Below the pieces are notes generated by a model. It was not told where the DNA came from. It worked only from the letters and a program-made list of their open reading frames with translations, and ran no database searches. Position numbers and translations under genes: made by a program. From Cloeon dipterum (lineage: Eukaryota; Arthropoda; Insecta; Ephemeroptera; Baetidae), in contig NC_088787.1 of assembly GCF_949628265.1 (NCBI RefSeq), positions 18,342,501 through 18,406,500 of the forward strand: DNA of 64,000 nucleotides, read 5' to 3'. Below are positions 14,901 through 27,344 of the stretch, piece after piece. The first letter of the stretch is position 1. Every line of letters begins with the position of its first letter.

Positions 14901-17900
14901 TACGCTCAAGTTGTGGAAAGCACAACTTCTGTTAACATAGACAATGATCGCACACCAGAACCTCCTGTACCGTCAAGGACTGGACTTGTTAGATTGATTG
15001 AGGGCTCAATAATCAAAGACTCAGTAACAACTGCATATGAATCACGAGTTATTGGCACAATTGTAGATGGGTTTTATGCACAAATTATTGAAAGCTCTTC
15101 AAGCATTATAACAGCAACACCTACCTTGTCGGAAATCAAAGAAACGGCCACTCCAGTTTTGGAACCCTCACACCCTCAAGAAGAAAAACAGGAAGAAACA
15201 GAGGATGACAGTAAAAACCGCAAACCTGGATTCCCTCGAAAAAATACCATTACACCAGTTATCCGGCCATTCGCTGCAATTGGAAGTAGAAGCAGAGCAG
15301 TATTCCAACCGAAAAAGAGACCTGTGGCACCAACAACAATTACAAGGAACTCCTTGACACCAACTGTGACAGCAACGCCAGCATCTGCAAGTAATTCAGA
15401 GAGCTCATCGAAGGGATTCAGATTTAATCAAAGAAGACAAAGCAGTGCGATTGCAAATCAAGTTACGAATGAAGCTAAACCGAGCAGTACCAGAAAATTC
15501 TCAAGAGGGAGATCCACTCCTACTTCAAGTAATTTCAATCCATCTGCTTCGTCAGTTTACAATCCTTCAACAGGGCGAAGGTCAAGCAGTCGTATTCAAC
15601 CAACTGCAACATCTGCATTTGGAAGCTCATCTCGTAGACCAGCAGGGTTCAGCGGAGGAAGCCGATCATACTCCTCATCAGGTAGACCTAACACAGCGTC
15701 AGCTGCATCTTCAATCTTCCCTGGGAGCGCTAGAACTCGAATCAGGCCAACATCATCTCTGCCATTCTTAACCCGATCAACAACAACTTTGACCACGCCC
15801 GACCCTGAAATTCGAGTTAACACTTTGAGCGAATCGGATGCCACTGACGAAGACATTACACAAACTAAAATAACTGAAACAACAAAGAATGAGCAACGAA
15901 ATACAGTCACGGAGGCTACTACATTCAAGAGGCCTCTTCCTTTTAAATTGAGGACAAGAAACTCCTCTCCAAAACCACTTTCAACCACTGATGCACCAGT
16001 TGCTCAGAGAACAACAACCGGAAGAAAATTCCCTCTTCGTAAAAATGTCGTGAGTGATAACAATATAAGTGAAGAAAAGCCAACTCCAAGAGTGAGGCCG
16101 ACTCCAAGACCCACCCTGTTTAAGCAAAGGCCAACTAGCAACCTATTTCCACCTCGTGGATTATTCAAAAGGCCAGGAGAAGATCGTGAACAAAATGAGG
16201 AAAATGTTGACAAGCAAGAACTCCAAAAAGATTCGGAAGAAAGTGATAGTGAATTTGAATCCTCAGAACCCATTCCTAAAACAGTGGAACCAAACAAAAA
16301 GGTGGTGATCAAGCCATTCTCGCAGAGACGACGAAGCAAAAGATCTATAGAAGGAATGCTATTTACAAATTCTTCAGTCGACTCAGAATCAGGACATCTA
16401 GACAGAGAAAAGAGACAGTCAAGCTATGGATCATTCTCATCTAGGAGGAAATCATCAGCTGCTGCAACTCCTTCTAGAAAACCAGCTGTTGAATTAGTGG
16501 AATACGAGTATATATATGACGATGAGCCAGTCGCGCCACCACCTAAACCAGTGAGAAGCCGTGGAAGATCAAATTTCAAATCTGCATCTAAACCGGATGT
16601 AGCACCAACACCACCGAGCCAAAAAATAAGACCTTCGTCTGTGGGGAGGGCATCACCTTTTACACTTACGAGACAGCAACAAACTGAAGCAACGCCATCA
16701 AAGGCACAATTCAGAAGGCCATCCACTGGTACTAGAACAAGAAGTGACTCCCGTAGCAGCGATTCAAAGTTGAGGGTGCCAAGACCAAGAACAATCGAGA
16801 GCACTCCGAGCAGAAATTCAAACAGACGATACAACACTTTGTCTAATAATAACACTCCTACACCTAGAAGGCAAATATCTAGAGGCAGATACAGAAATGA
16901 CTACGAAAGTAACGAGAGCCAATATCACACGCCAGCATTTGATGGCACTATAACGGTCACGCACAAAGTTCCAACAGAAGTAACAATACCAGTCATCAAT
17001 GGCAAAATCACCGAATACAAACAAGTGATTAGAAACACACCAAGCACACAAGTTCTTGGTCCGAAGGAATATAGCAAAACTGATTATGGTGGCAGCACGG
17101 TGTTTATTTTGAACAATGAAGTAACCGCAACTCCAGCTCCTGGTGTAACAGAGGTGACACAGTTCATATTGAAAGAAAATCCGACTACAAGCGTTGTTTT
17201 CACGCCAACAACCATTCGTGGTCGAAAGACTTCATTCTCTCATATAATACCAAGCACAGCCTATGAAGTTGAGCCGATTGTCAACACAATAAATGATGCT
17301 TTGCCTAGCGCACCGTTGGCCAATCTCCTGTTATCGCAACTTCTGCTTGGCAACTTTGGTCTTCAACAAAATATCAACCCTCTTTTGGCTCTCAATCAGC
17401 AACAAGTTCCTGCAACTCCAACCACTGAATATAAAACGAAATCAACAACTTACGTGACAACTGTTACAGAGCAAAAGTCAACTGTCATTCCAATTACTCT
17501 AAGAGGAAAAGCGATTATGACTACCATTATCAACAGCAAAGAGGACGTAATTACAGCAACTGAATATATTACGGAGACCATTGTCATCACACCAACACAA
17601 AATCCAAACAACCAGATTAATTCACTTCTCTTCCCTGCTCTCCTTCAGGCACAGTTGCAACAAACTGTACAACCAAATCAATTGCTTCTCCAACAAGCAC
17701 AGTTGCTACAACAGCAACAACTACTTAAGCAGGTGGCGCAGCAAGGAAAGGTTACTAAGCAAGAAGAAGAACACTTGGAGCTTGATGATGAGGAGCAAAA
17801 GAGCTCAGAATTTGAGTTGATTAGTAAGGAAGAAATCAGTCAAGCAAAACCCAATACGAGAGCAACAAGACCACCTAAAATATTCAAGCAGATTGAACCT

Positions 17901-20900
17901 GAGAAGCACACAAGTATTGTGACTATATATGTATCAGGCAAGAATCCTGGCGAGTTCAGCACTGTGCTTTCTACAGTTATAACCGACGGTGCAAGCCTGG
18001 TTAAAAGAGAGGCGATTTCACCCCCTAATATTGAAGTGAAACCATCAATTGAAGCCAAACCTCAAATCTACCCAGTTGATGAAGATTTTAATATGTTTGT
18101 CATGTCGGCTTTCAACGACATCGAAGGCAGTGAGCTTAGCAGCGGAACGTACGAGACTCAGAGCTTAGAGAGCATATTAGGGGATGTCACAAAATATCAT
18201 AGTTCTTCCAAGTTGAGCGATAACTTCTCAACAGCAATTCATTCCAAAAGCGATTGAGTTGTGAAAGAATTTAAATAACTTCCAAACTGGCTGTAAAAAT
18301 TAGCACTTTATTGAATTAGTTTGTAAAGATTGTATATACTGCAAATGACATAATTAAAATATAAGAATATAAATATATGAGTACTTTTAATGTGATATAA
18401 AGTATGCTTTTTGGGCAATTGAATCGCAAACACATAAGACATACACAAACCACTAAACAAGGCATCAGAAAGGCTGGCGAAGATACACTCTGATTGAGAG
18501 ATTTAAGGTAAATATTTTTTGCAAAGTTGTAAATAGCTCTATAAAACAAAAATGCATGGCTTTAAATGTAAATTTTGCATTAGATTTATAGTAAAAACGT
18601 AACATTAATTAACTATATTTCAATCTCCAGATATTGGATTTGTCCCAGAAGAAGCAAGAATGAATCTAGCCACACGAGTCATGAGCAATGGTGTAGAAGT
18701 TATTGTAGCAGACAGATTTAGCAATCAAGGAGAAAATTTAAGAATTGCACCAACATCTGTTATTGCGACAATAGCATCGCCAAGTACAATTACAGAGGAA
18801 ATGCTGAGTAAGATGCCTGCCGGAGAACAAGTAAGATACATTCATAATATCATATTAGTAAAAAATAGGCGCTAACTTAACTATTTCCTACGATTCCAGG
18901 CATTTTTTCTTTCTTCAATCAGGTCCCAAAGCGCTCATCTCCTCGTGTTTGAACAACCCACAACGTATGTCTACGTTAGAAGCAAGGTTAAAAATGGAAA
19001 AACAACTACAATCACAACCGAAGACCTGATAATCAATACGATAACCAAGGCCACCCATGATATATCTGCAACACCAACCATAAACAAAGTACAGTCAACG
19101 GTGTACGAAAACTTTGAAAATGCAGTTTACGAAACGAAGGCGTTGCCAACAACTTACACATACTTCAATACTATTGTGGATGAAGATGTACCAATCGTCG
19201 TGACATCAAAGCAAACTATTGCCAACACTGTAACAAAATTGCTAGACACGACTGAACTTCAGCCATCTGAGCAAATGTATGATACCAATACCTATTTCAG
19301 CACACACACTTTTACAAAAACATTGGAAAACGATGATAAATTGGTAACAACTAAACAAAAAAATATTGTTACTCAAGTGATTGTTACCGAGGCTCCTTAT
19401 TTCATCGCACAGTCATTTAAATCACAAAAAGTAAATCCAACCGCTACAACAGACATAGTTAAAACATACTTTGTCACCTACACATACTTGAACACATACT
19501 TGGAAAATGGAAGTACCGTGATCAAAACAAACATCGCTACCTCTTCAGATGTAGTTACAGAGAAGTTCTACAGGAATCAGGTGCGTGCTACTCTCCCAGA
19601 ATCTATCAAAATTACAGCAGAAATCGGAATTGCTCCGTCTGCGACAGTTGTTCCTGATGCGATCAAAGTTTATGCCACCAAAACTTATCTTACTACTTTC
19701 ACATACTTCACAACCTTCTTGGAAGGTGACAAAACTGTCACAAGCTCAAGTTCGAGAGTAACATATAGTGTGCAAACCGAACCAATAACTGCGGGTTTGG
19801 ATTCAGCATACCTCGATTCAATCAGAAGCTCTTTTGCAGCTCAGAGCTCAAACAAACCAATAATTACAACTGTTATGCTTGCTGGAGAAGCTCTTGAAAT
19901 AACAGCAATCAATCCGAACACAGCTAAGCAGACAATAATAACTTCCACCACGCCAGTAGAATCCTCTGTTGAGCATATTGTTACTGCTTCCACTTTGAAT
20001 TTTATTGAGGATGTCAAAATCAAACCAACAGCTTCGGTTTACGAAAAACTGACGTCAATCAAGCCCGCTCCAATACAAAATACTGATACCCCAGAATATT
20101 TACTAAGCAACCTGGATAATATTGCAAGCTCTTCGAAAACCAACCAGCTGTTATCGACGATATCTGTTCCAACTTTGAACAGCGAAGACGAGGCAACAGC
20201 TACAGTCAAACCTTCCAAAAAGAGAAAGCCAAAACCATCAAAGAAGAAACCATCAAACGATAAGGATAAATTGGAAGAAGAAAACTCTGATGGTGAAGAC
20301 TACGACTTTGAACAAGACTTGAAAGTTGCAGCAGCAGATTTAACAAATGCAGAGTCTCAAGTTTCTCCAGATTTTGGAGTAAATAATCTTTTGACTATAG
20401 GACAAAATAGCATAAATGCAATTAATGCACTGAAGCCCGTTTTCAGCGCTGTGGCTGGTTTGATTTCAAACAATTTCGCGAAAAAAGCAGATACGCCTCC
20501 TCCACAATCGCCACCAAATCAATCACCAAATGTTCACAACATACATAATCAAGGACACCCATTGTTTAATGAATATGTTCAAGCCAAACACCCAAACAAA
20601 CCTGCAGTTGCTGCAAATCCAATTTATATTCCAGTCCGCGGTTTGCCTAATGTTAACAGTCATTTGGCCTCAGAGAAGCACATTCCTGGAACCGCAGAGA
20701 GTGTGAGCCCTAATTTGCCACTAGAAGACAACGACAAAGCTAGTAGTGCTTGGATTGATAGTTTGCCAATTCAAGGGGTTGTGGCTGAAAGAATACCGTT
20801 AATGGAGCGGCCAGTACAATCTCAAATCGTTCTTGGAAAGCATCAGCAGCCCTTGGAAAGCCCCATAATTCAAGATGGTATTCCGATTCAACCTGGCCAA

Positions 20901-23900
20901 ATTATAACAGCTAACTCGGATGTAATTGTTGGAAGGCCATCTGTATTGGGTCAAAGACCACGGTTACCGATTGCACCACCCAATCAACACCAACATCAGC
21001 CACCACGTCTCAACAGGCGTCCAAACAGACCAGAATTGAGCGTTGTTCACAATGACGCACAGCAAATTGTTCATCACAAGCAAGTTATTCTACCACAACA
21101 TTCTCCTGCCAAACAACCTCCTTCAAATGTTGCCATTGGAATGAAGCCACCACCACCTCAAGCTACATTTCTAGGAAACAAGAATCGGATTCGTCCAAAT
21201 CATCCCCCTACACCTGATCTTCCATTTGACAGGCCTCAAATTCTGGTGCACCCATCGAATGTAAAAAATGCAATTGACAGAGCAACGATGGGACTAACTC
21301 AGGCTCATATCGTCCGACCATCAAGGCCATTAGTAATTGACGGAGGACCAACGTACTATCCTGGAGATTCTAATGAACCAATAATTAGTGAGCCTATACC
21401 TCTACCAGAGCCTGGATTTATTGCTGGAACTAGCATAGGTAAGTCACAATAACAGTCATAATTTCTAGCATTAATCGTGTTTTTTCTGCAGGTCTAGCAG
21501 GTCACGACTCTTATAATAGCGATAACGAAGGTCACATTATTCGGGGAACAATCGGCGAACCCCCTGCTAGGCCACAGCAGTTGGGCTTTGACGAGTCTGT
21601 ATTGAATCCTCAGCTCCCTGGCGCCATTGTTCTTGACAATCCAGAAACCATGCCAATTCTTCAACCTGGATCAAAGGTTAACGTGCCGGTTACAGTCGGT
21701 GGACATATTTTTCCGCCTGATTTCCGGGATCAAAAACGTCCAGCACCCCCACAAAGGGTTCATGATGGAAGACCACCACCATTCCGTCAACCACAAGATA
21801 CAGTATGGCCTGGTCAAGTGCAGCATCACATTCTGGACTCTCGACCGGGACAAAATATACATCACATTCCGATCGGTGCTAGGCCTGTGAAAGTTGCTCC
21901 AAATATTCCCACTCACCATGGAATTGGTATTGATCACAAACCACATGAACAAAGGCAACCAGATCATAGACAACCGGATCATAGGCAACCGGATCACAGG
22001 CAACCGGATCACAGGCAACCGGACCACAGGCAACCGGACCACAGGCAACCGGATCACAGGCAACCGGACCACAGGCAACCGGATCACAGGCAACCGGATC
22101 ACAGGCAACCGGATCACAGGCAACCAGATCACAGGCAACCGGAGCATAGACAACCAGAGCACAGACCTCACGGAAATCATCACATTAAACCAAATTTCAA
22201 TGATCAAACACCGATTGATATGCTTCCTCCACCCGAGCCACCTAGACACTACCCAGAGAATCCACAAATTATTGTTCATGGTCAAAATGCAGGCCAATTG
22301 CAAGTGATAAGCGTAGAACCACACATACATACACAGAAACAAAATGATCATCAGACTGAAGATATCATATTCAACCCGAATGGCAATGATTGGGATAATT
22401 CGAACGAACCAGTTGGTTCAGAGGGCGAGGAAGATGGTGAGGTAATTCAGGAGACGGAAAATCGGCCATTGCTTCCTAACGTACTGCCAGCTGACACGAT
22501 TTCTAACAAACCAGTGAGGGTTGAAACAAACTCCGAGAGCGTAGGTTTCCCAAGGGAACCGATAAACAAGAAACCATTTGAACCAGAAAGTGTACATATA
22601 GAAACAGTACGACCCGGCATTGTTGATGACGTTATTAACACAGGCCCTAACTACAACATAGGTCATAATATTGACTCAGTTATCAAGACTAGAAGCACGC
22701 CTAGGCCATTTATCTTTGGCAATAGAATGCCTTCAACTGAAATGAAACCACCAGCACCAACAGAAAACGCAGATGTTCATGCTGTGCAAAACAATATTGA
22801 CAAAAAGAGACCAATAATTACTGGAAATTCGCAAAACCCTCGATTCCCAGTTGTTGATACAAAACTGCAAGATAATCAGAACAAGCACCCATACGAGTAC
22901 GAGCGGCCAGGAATATTCCAACCTCATTTGCCTCCATCGTCTGCAAGACCTCCGTCTTCAACTTCAAGACCAAATGATGTCGCGAGTCCACCATTAACTT
23001 CAGCCAATCCACCCTCATCATCTCCTAGACCTGTGCATTCATCTAAGAGACCACCTGCTTTCTCTGTTAGACCAATTATACCAAATGTACCTTCAACATC
23101 ATTGCGACCACCGTTTATCAAGGACAGTGTTTCAAGTGGATCATCTCTCGCAGTTCCACCAATTCAATCATTCGAAAATTTGACTGAAACCAGAATACCA
23201 CCAAGGCAGCGCCCACCACCACCTGGTAGGCCAATTGCGACAAGACCTACCAGATTGCCCACGAGGCCAATTCCTGAAGAAATCCTTCAGCCTCCTGCTC
23301 CACCTGCGTACACATCAGAAATTGAGTCTTCCATTATTGAACCTGAAGTTGTCATTACAACAGTTACAACTGAGAGCCAAGAATACTCTGATGACTATGA
23401 CGAAGAGAGTATTTTCATTAACCCGACGAAAACGGTGACAGTTTTTGAAACTATTACTTCGACCAGACCTCAGAGAGTTAGAACTTCAGTCAGAACCAAG
23501 ATTCGCCCAACTAGTGTTGACCTTTTGCCAAGCACCACTATCAACCAGTTTGAAGAACACAAAAATACAGTTACAGAAACGGCAACAAATATTCTTGCTG
23601 CAGGAATATTCAACAACAGACCAAGAGTTTCAAGTAAGCCATACTCCAACATTGTACGCAACACTTCAGATCGCATAGTCATCAAACCAGTCACTTCAGT
23701 TATCACAATGCCCTCAAAGCCATCCACTAGATATATTACTCAAACAGAAACTCTGACGATTACTGCGACAGAAACAACTGTCATCAGCAGCAGAGGTCAG
23801 CCATACACCAGGACCGTAATTGTCACTCAAACTGAGGCTCCAAGAACTGTCGTCTCAACAATCGTGGGTACCATAACTGAAATTCATACGATTGATCCCA

Positions 23901-26900
23901 GCACATACACAACAACCATCTCAGCAACTATTGCTACAAAGCATGTAGAAGTTACAACGACAGTATACCAACCACCTTACGACAGCTACCCGTCCTTCAC
24001 TATTAGACCTATTGGTGATGTTGCTCCAATTCCAACCCATGTTGACGATGATGAAGCTGTTCTAACAATTGACGAAGGTGACAATGAAGTAAATAAGGCT
24101 GTCGCACCTGTGGTCGTGGACTCCGATTTTATTGACAAAGAATCGAAGGCATGCGAACCAGAATGCAAGGTCACTAAGAATGAAATGTGCAAGGTGTATG
24201 ACGGGGCACATAGATGTGTATGCAGACCAGGATTTGCCAGAACCTTCTTCGATCGGCCTTGCACTCGTAAGTGTAATTTTCAAAAATTTATCCTTTTTAA
24301 AAATTTACCTACGTCTATGGCTATGCTTTAATTTATGATTTTATTTTTCATTCTAGCCACATACACTTACCAGATGAAAATGCTACTGGACAACATTCAA
24401 GGAAGGCAAATTTCATTCAAGCCATCATTGGAGGATGAGGAGAGCAATGATTTTAAAATCCTGTCAAATGACGCTAAGGATGGTGTTCGTCGTACAGCTA
24501 TGCGCTCTGATTTGAGAGATATTTTCCAAGGAACCACAGTCACAGGTTTTGAGCCTGCTAATGTTGACAGTGAAGCTGACGGAGTGATGGTCAAGTTCTA
24601 CGTTCAGGTATAAAATCAATATTAAGAGTATATTAAAATTCTAAATTTACACAATATTTAGCTCTCCGAAAATATCGACGAGGCAGAGCTCGAAGACAAA
24701 TTTAAGCAGTCTTTGCGAAACACGAACTTCAGCTTGGGTGGAACAGAAATGTTCGCTGCAAGAGAAACTAGATTGGCCACGTCTGATTTCGACGAGTGCA
24801 GCAGCGACCAGTTTAACGACTGCTCCAAGGACGCCGAGTGCTTCAATTTCAAGGGCACCTACACTTGCAGCTGCAAGGAAGGATTTACTGATTTGTCTCC
24901 GAGCACTAAGTACCCTGGTCGCGAGTGCACGTCAGATTTGCTTGGATGCACCAAATGCAACTACCATGGCACATGTTTGCCTTCAAGACCTGGTGATAGC
25001 AGAGTGTATTGCGACTGCTTCCACTGGTACGCAGGAGACACATGTTTCATTAACCTAAAGGGTGAGTATGACGTTAAATTATAAGAATTATTACCATTTC
25101 ATTTTTTTTAATTTTTGCAGTTTTGCTCATCGCTTTGTTGACTCTCGGCGCGGTGATGCTCCTCGTTTTGGTCATGTGCTCAGTGCTAACTTGCATGAGG
25201 AAAAAACAGCCGCAAGCTCCTGGTAACCAAAGAGCTTCTGGTAAGACACTTTTTAAAAATGCTTCATAAATAATTAATGATTGTTTAACTTTCAGGTTTC
25301 ATGCGGTACAGAGGCAATGCTGGACAAATGAGAGGCACTCTTGATAAAACAGCTATGATTCAAGACACAAGCAGTGAGAGCAGCGTTGATGGGAATGCCA
25401 TGCAATACGTGGCCAACTCAATGGTATTGCAAATTTTTAATTTTTGTTTTCTCTTAATTCAGATTTTTGGCATTTAAATAAAAAAACTTATTAAAAAAGA
25501 ATTTTCTTATTTTGTTTCCCAAATTTTTAATTAATGATTAAATTTTAAATAAAATTAATATTACAGCGTCCTTCGGGATCAAGAGGTCCGAAGGGCGAGG
25601 CTGGCGTGCCGCCCAGCGAGGGCAGTTACGTGATGGAAAAAGACCGTTCGCTGACAGTGATGATTCCACGCGCCAAATACCGGCCCGTGCAGTCTACGTC
25701 GGTGCTGTCAACGTTCGCGCCTCCAGCGGCTGGCGCCAGCGAGCAAAAGCTCCTCAACTACCTCGAGGGTGGCTCGCAGGAGAAGAAGCAGCGCAAGGGC
25801 AGCGGCTCGACGGAGCGGTCACGCAAGCAGTCGGCCGGCGCTTTGGTGTCAGCCGGCTTCGAAGTGTCGGCGCACGTGAGCCGCCAGAACGACCAAATGA
25901 CCCTAGTCAGCCAGCGCTCGGGTCGCACCACCCTGCGCACCGCCAACAGGTCTGTATTCGCAGCCGGCGCGGTTTCAATTTGCGGGAGAGCGCTTTTACT
26001 AAAAACTATTAATCTGCCGTGTTTCGCGGCAAGAGCAGGTTGCTAATGTTTGTTTGCTTGAGCTTTATTTGGTTTATTTTGAGTTGGACTAATGACGGAC
26101 TATTTTGAAGTACTGCAGTGGAGGTAGAAAGACGTAATATTGGACCATGGTGGAAGTTTCATACAAATTGAGTTTAATTGGTGATAGTAAACCTAATGAG
26201 GTACAGGTCCTTCTGCTCTTTAGATTATATTAAATTTAAATATATTTAACGACGGAGGGTGTTGTCTAACCCACGACAAGGCCACTAAAAGAAAGAATTA
26301 TTCAAAGCACAAACGATATTTTTTGCTCATTTGCTGACAGTTCCGACAAAACTCCACCACTAGACCCCCACGTGTGACTATCATCCTTCAAATTAAAATA
26401 GGATCAACTCACATATATTTTTGTTTTTTGAAGTCTGACAAAACTGACTTGACGAGACGAAAATTTAACCGCAATTTATTAGTTCTTGAGAAATTAATAT
26501 AATGTGATTTACAGTGATATCGAGATGGTCGCACACCGTTCCGATCAGATGGCGGCAGTGGTTGCCGACTACAGGCGTACAACCGCCCCCACCCCACCCC
26601 CAATGCCCCCAGTGTAAGACCCAGTCTTCCTTCGCTTTCTTCAAGCACCCTTGAACACCTTCAGAACACTTTCTTTGATTTTTCATGATAATCCCTTCAA
26701 TAGTCAGCATTAGTCGTGATAGAGCCGATCGTAGAGAGCTTCAGTAGCGAGAAAATTTTATCTGCAGTTAACAGAGAGTCGATTAACAAAAAGCTGGTGG
26801 CAGTCTTTTAGCCCTTCTTGTTTCTTTTCTACTATCTGAAACTGTCAGCGCAAGCTGCGTCCCGTGCTGATTTAACTTTGTTCCTACAGGACTATGTCCG

Positions 26901-27344
26901 AGGCCCGCTCGTACGACGAAACGCTCGTTCAGCCGGCCATGCGCAGCAGACACGGCTGCAGTACCTACGGCTCAAAGCCTGGCTCGTCCAGACACGACGT
27001 GAGTTTTACTTTAATGCTGATCTGAATAATTATGCACGAAACATGGACTACATAATTTAATTGCTAATTTTCATACTGCCCGAACAAAACGTGGCCGTGA
27101 AAATATTATTTTTTGCATGTTCATTTGTAGAAAGCAAGATGGGTAAAAAATTTATTTTTAATTTCAGGAGGGTCAAACAATGGCAGAAAGAGACATTGGT
27201 TCCACTTTCATGATGCCCCAGTCACACCTTTACAAACCCGCTAGGGTAAAAGAGTGTGATTATTTTAAAATCCCGAAACACGACTTAACGCCCAATATTT
27301 TTCAGAGAGATGGAAGCGAAGCCTCCAACTTTGACTCACTATAA
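8980..27344 (+). CDS. LDLa / DUF4758-like / EGF-SEA-EGF mucin-like single-pass membrane protein (5'-partial)
   Basis: Probable exons of the membrane form are 8980-9087, 10328-10429, 10489-10593, 10662-10739, 18631-18830, 18900-21438, 21492-24266, 24357-24607, 24662-25061, 25121-25240, 25296-25423, 25567-25949, 26515-26613, 26890-26998, 27168-27245 and 27306-27344. All phases agree and give about 2503 residues from the left-most exon seen. The first three exons each encode an LDL-receptor class A module ending DCxDGSDE. Then come a dibasic RQKR site, Thr/Ser/Pro-rich sequence with YTYFTT-type repeats, a pentapeptide repeat, an EGF-like Cys cluster (about 24150-24262), a SEA-like domain (24357 to about 24770), two EGF modules (about 24797-25050), a transmembrane helix (about 25123-25190) and a basic, Ser-rich cytoplasmic tail. 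The architecture suggests an apical extracellular-matrix or mucin-like surface protein; function is inferred. The start exon is missing. The stretch 18631-27344 could instead be a separate gene. Confidence 0.82.
10203..10250. repeat. Inverted repeat, 13-bp perfect stem with 22-nt loop
   Basis: AAAGTAGGCAACC (10203-10215) is the exact reverse complement of GGTTGCCTACTTT (10238-10250). It lies in the intron between LDLa exons one and two, about 80 bp before the second exon's acceptor. The transcript could form a hairpin. It is short for a miRNA precursor. Confidence 0.6.
11053..18257 (+). CDS. Giant 7.2-kb exon, probable alternative last exon of the mucin-like gene
   Basis: The exon follows an acceptor at 11051-11052 and continues in frame from the LDLa exons (codon split G|AT, giving Asp) to a TGA at 18255-18257. 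It encodes about 2400 residues rich in Thr, Ser, Pro and Glu. Four DUF4758-like modules with the core GTxxDGxYAQ lie near 11142-11276, 11328-11456, 14803-14934 and 14983-15108. Six YTYFTT-type repeats lie between about 12750 and 14560. The C-terminal third is basic and Ser/Arg-rich with two furin-like sites (RSKR at 16332-16343, REKR at 16404-16415), then a Gln/Leu-rich stretch near 17330-17740. There is no membrane segment, so this product would be secreted. Joined to the four upstream exons it gives about 2531 residues. Alternatively an internal donor, such as A|GTAAGG at 17823-17824, could join it to 18631. Confidence 0.8.
18353..18358 (+). terminator. Candidate poly(A) signal ATTAAA after the giant exon
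   Basis: The second most common polyadenylation hexamer occurs 95 bp after the stop codon at 18257 in AT-rich DNA. This supports the 7.2-kb exon being a terminal exon rather than running on to the exon at 18631. No cleavage site can be proven from sequence alone. Confidence 0.35.
21953..22166 (+). repeat. 15-bp coding minisatellite (PDHRQ pentapeptide)
   Basis: Twelve tandem 15-bp units encoding Pro-Asp-His-Arg-Gln, then two variants with Glu in place of Asp, lie within the 21492-24266 exon of the mucin-like gene. Units differ mainly at synonymous sites (GAT/GAC, CAT/CAC, AGG/AGA), so the array is not brand new. Because the period is a multiple of three, copy-number change keeps the frame. 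Open frames in other frames and on the minus strand here are by-products of the array. Confidence 0.95.
26515..26613 (+). CDS. 99-bp phase-2/phase-2 exon, possible cassette, in the cytoplasmic tail of the mucin-like gene
   Basis: The exon is bounded by TTTACAG and GT|GTAAGA. It starts and ends in phase 2, so including or skipping it keeps the frame between 25567-25949 and 26890-26998. It encodes 33 residues ending in a Pro-rich stretch ([12 protein letters not shown]), a possible SH3- or WW-type ligand in the intracellular tail. Long introns on both sides (about 565 and 276 bp) leave room for regulated splicing. Whether it is alternative is inferred. Confidence 0.6.

Noticed and set aside
21671..22351. 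226-codon minus-strand frame opposite the mucin-like exon
   Set aside because: It is a shadow of the PDHRQ-encoding 15-bp array, which stays open in several frames; the + strand frame matches exon phases on both sides.
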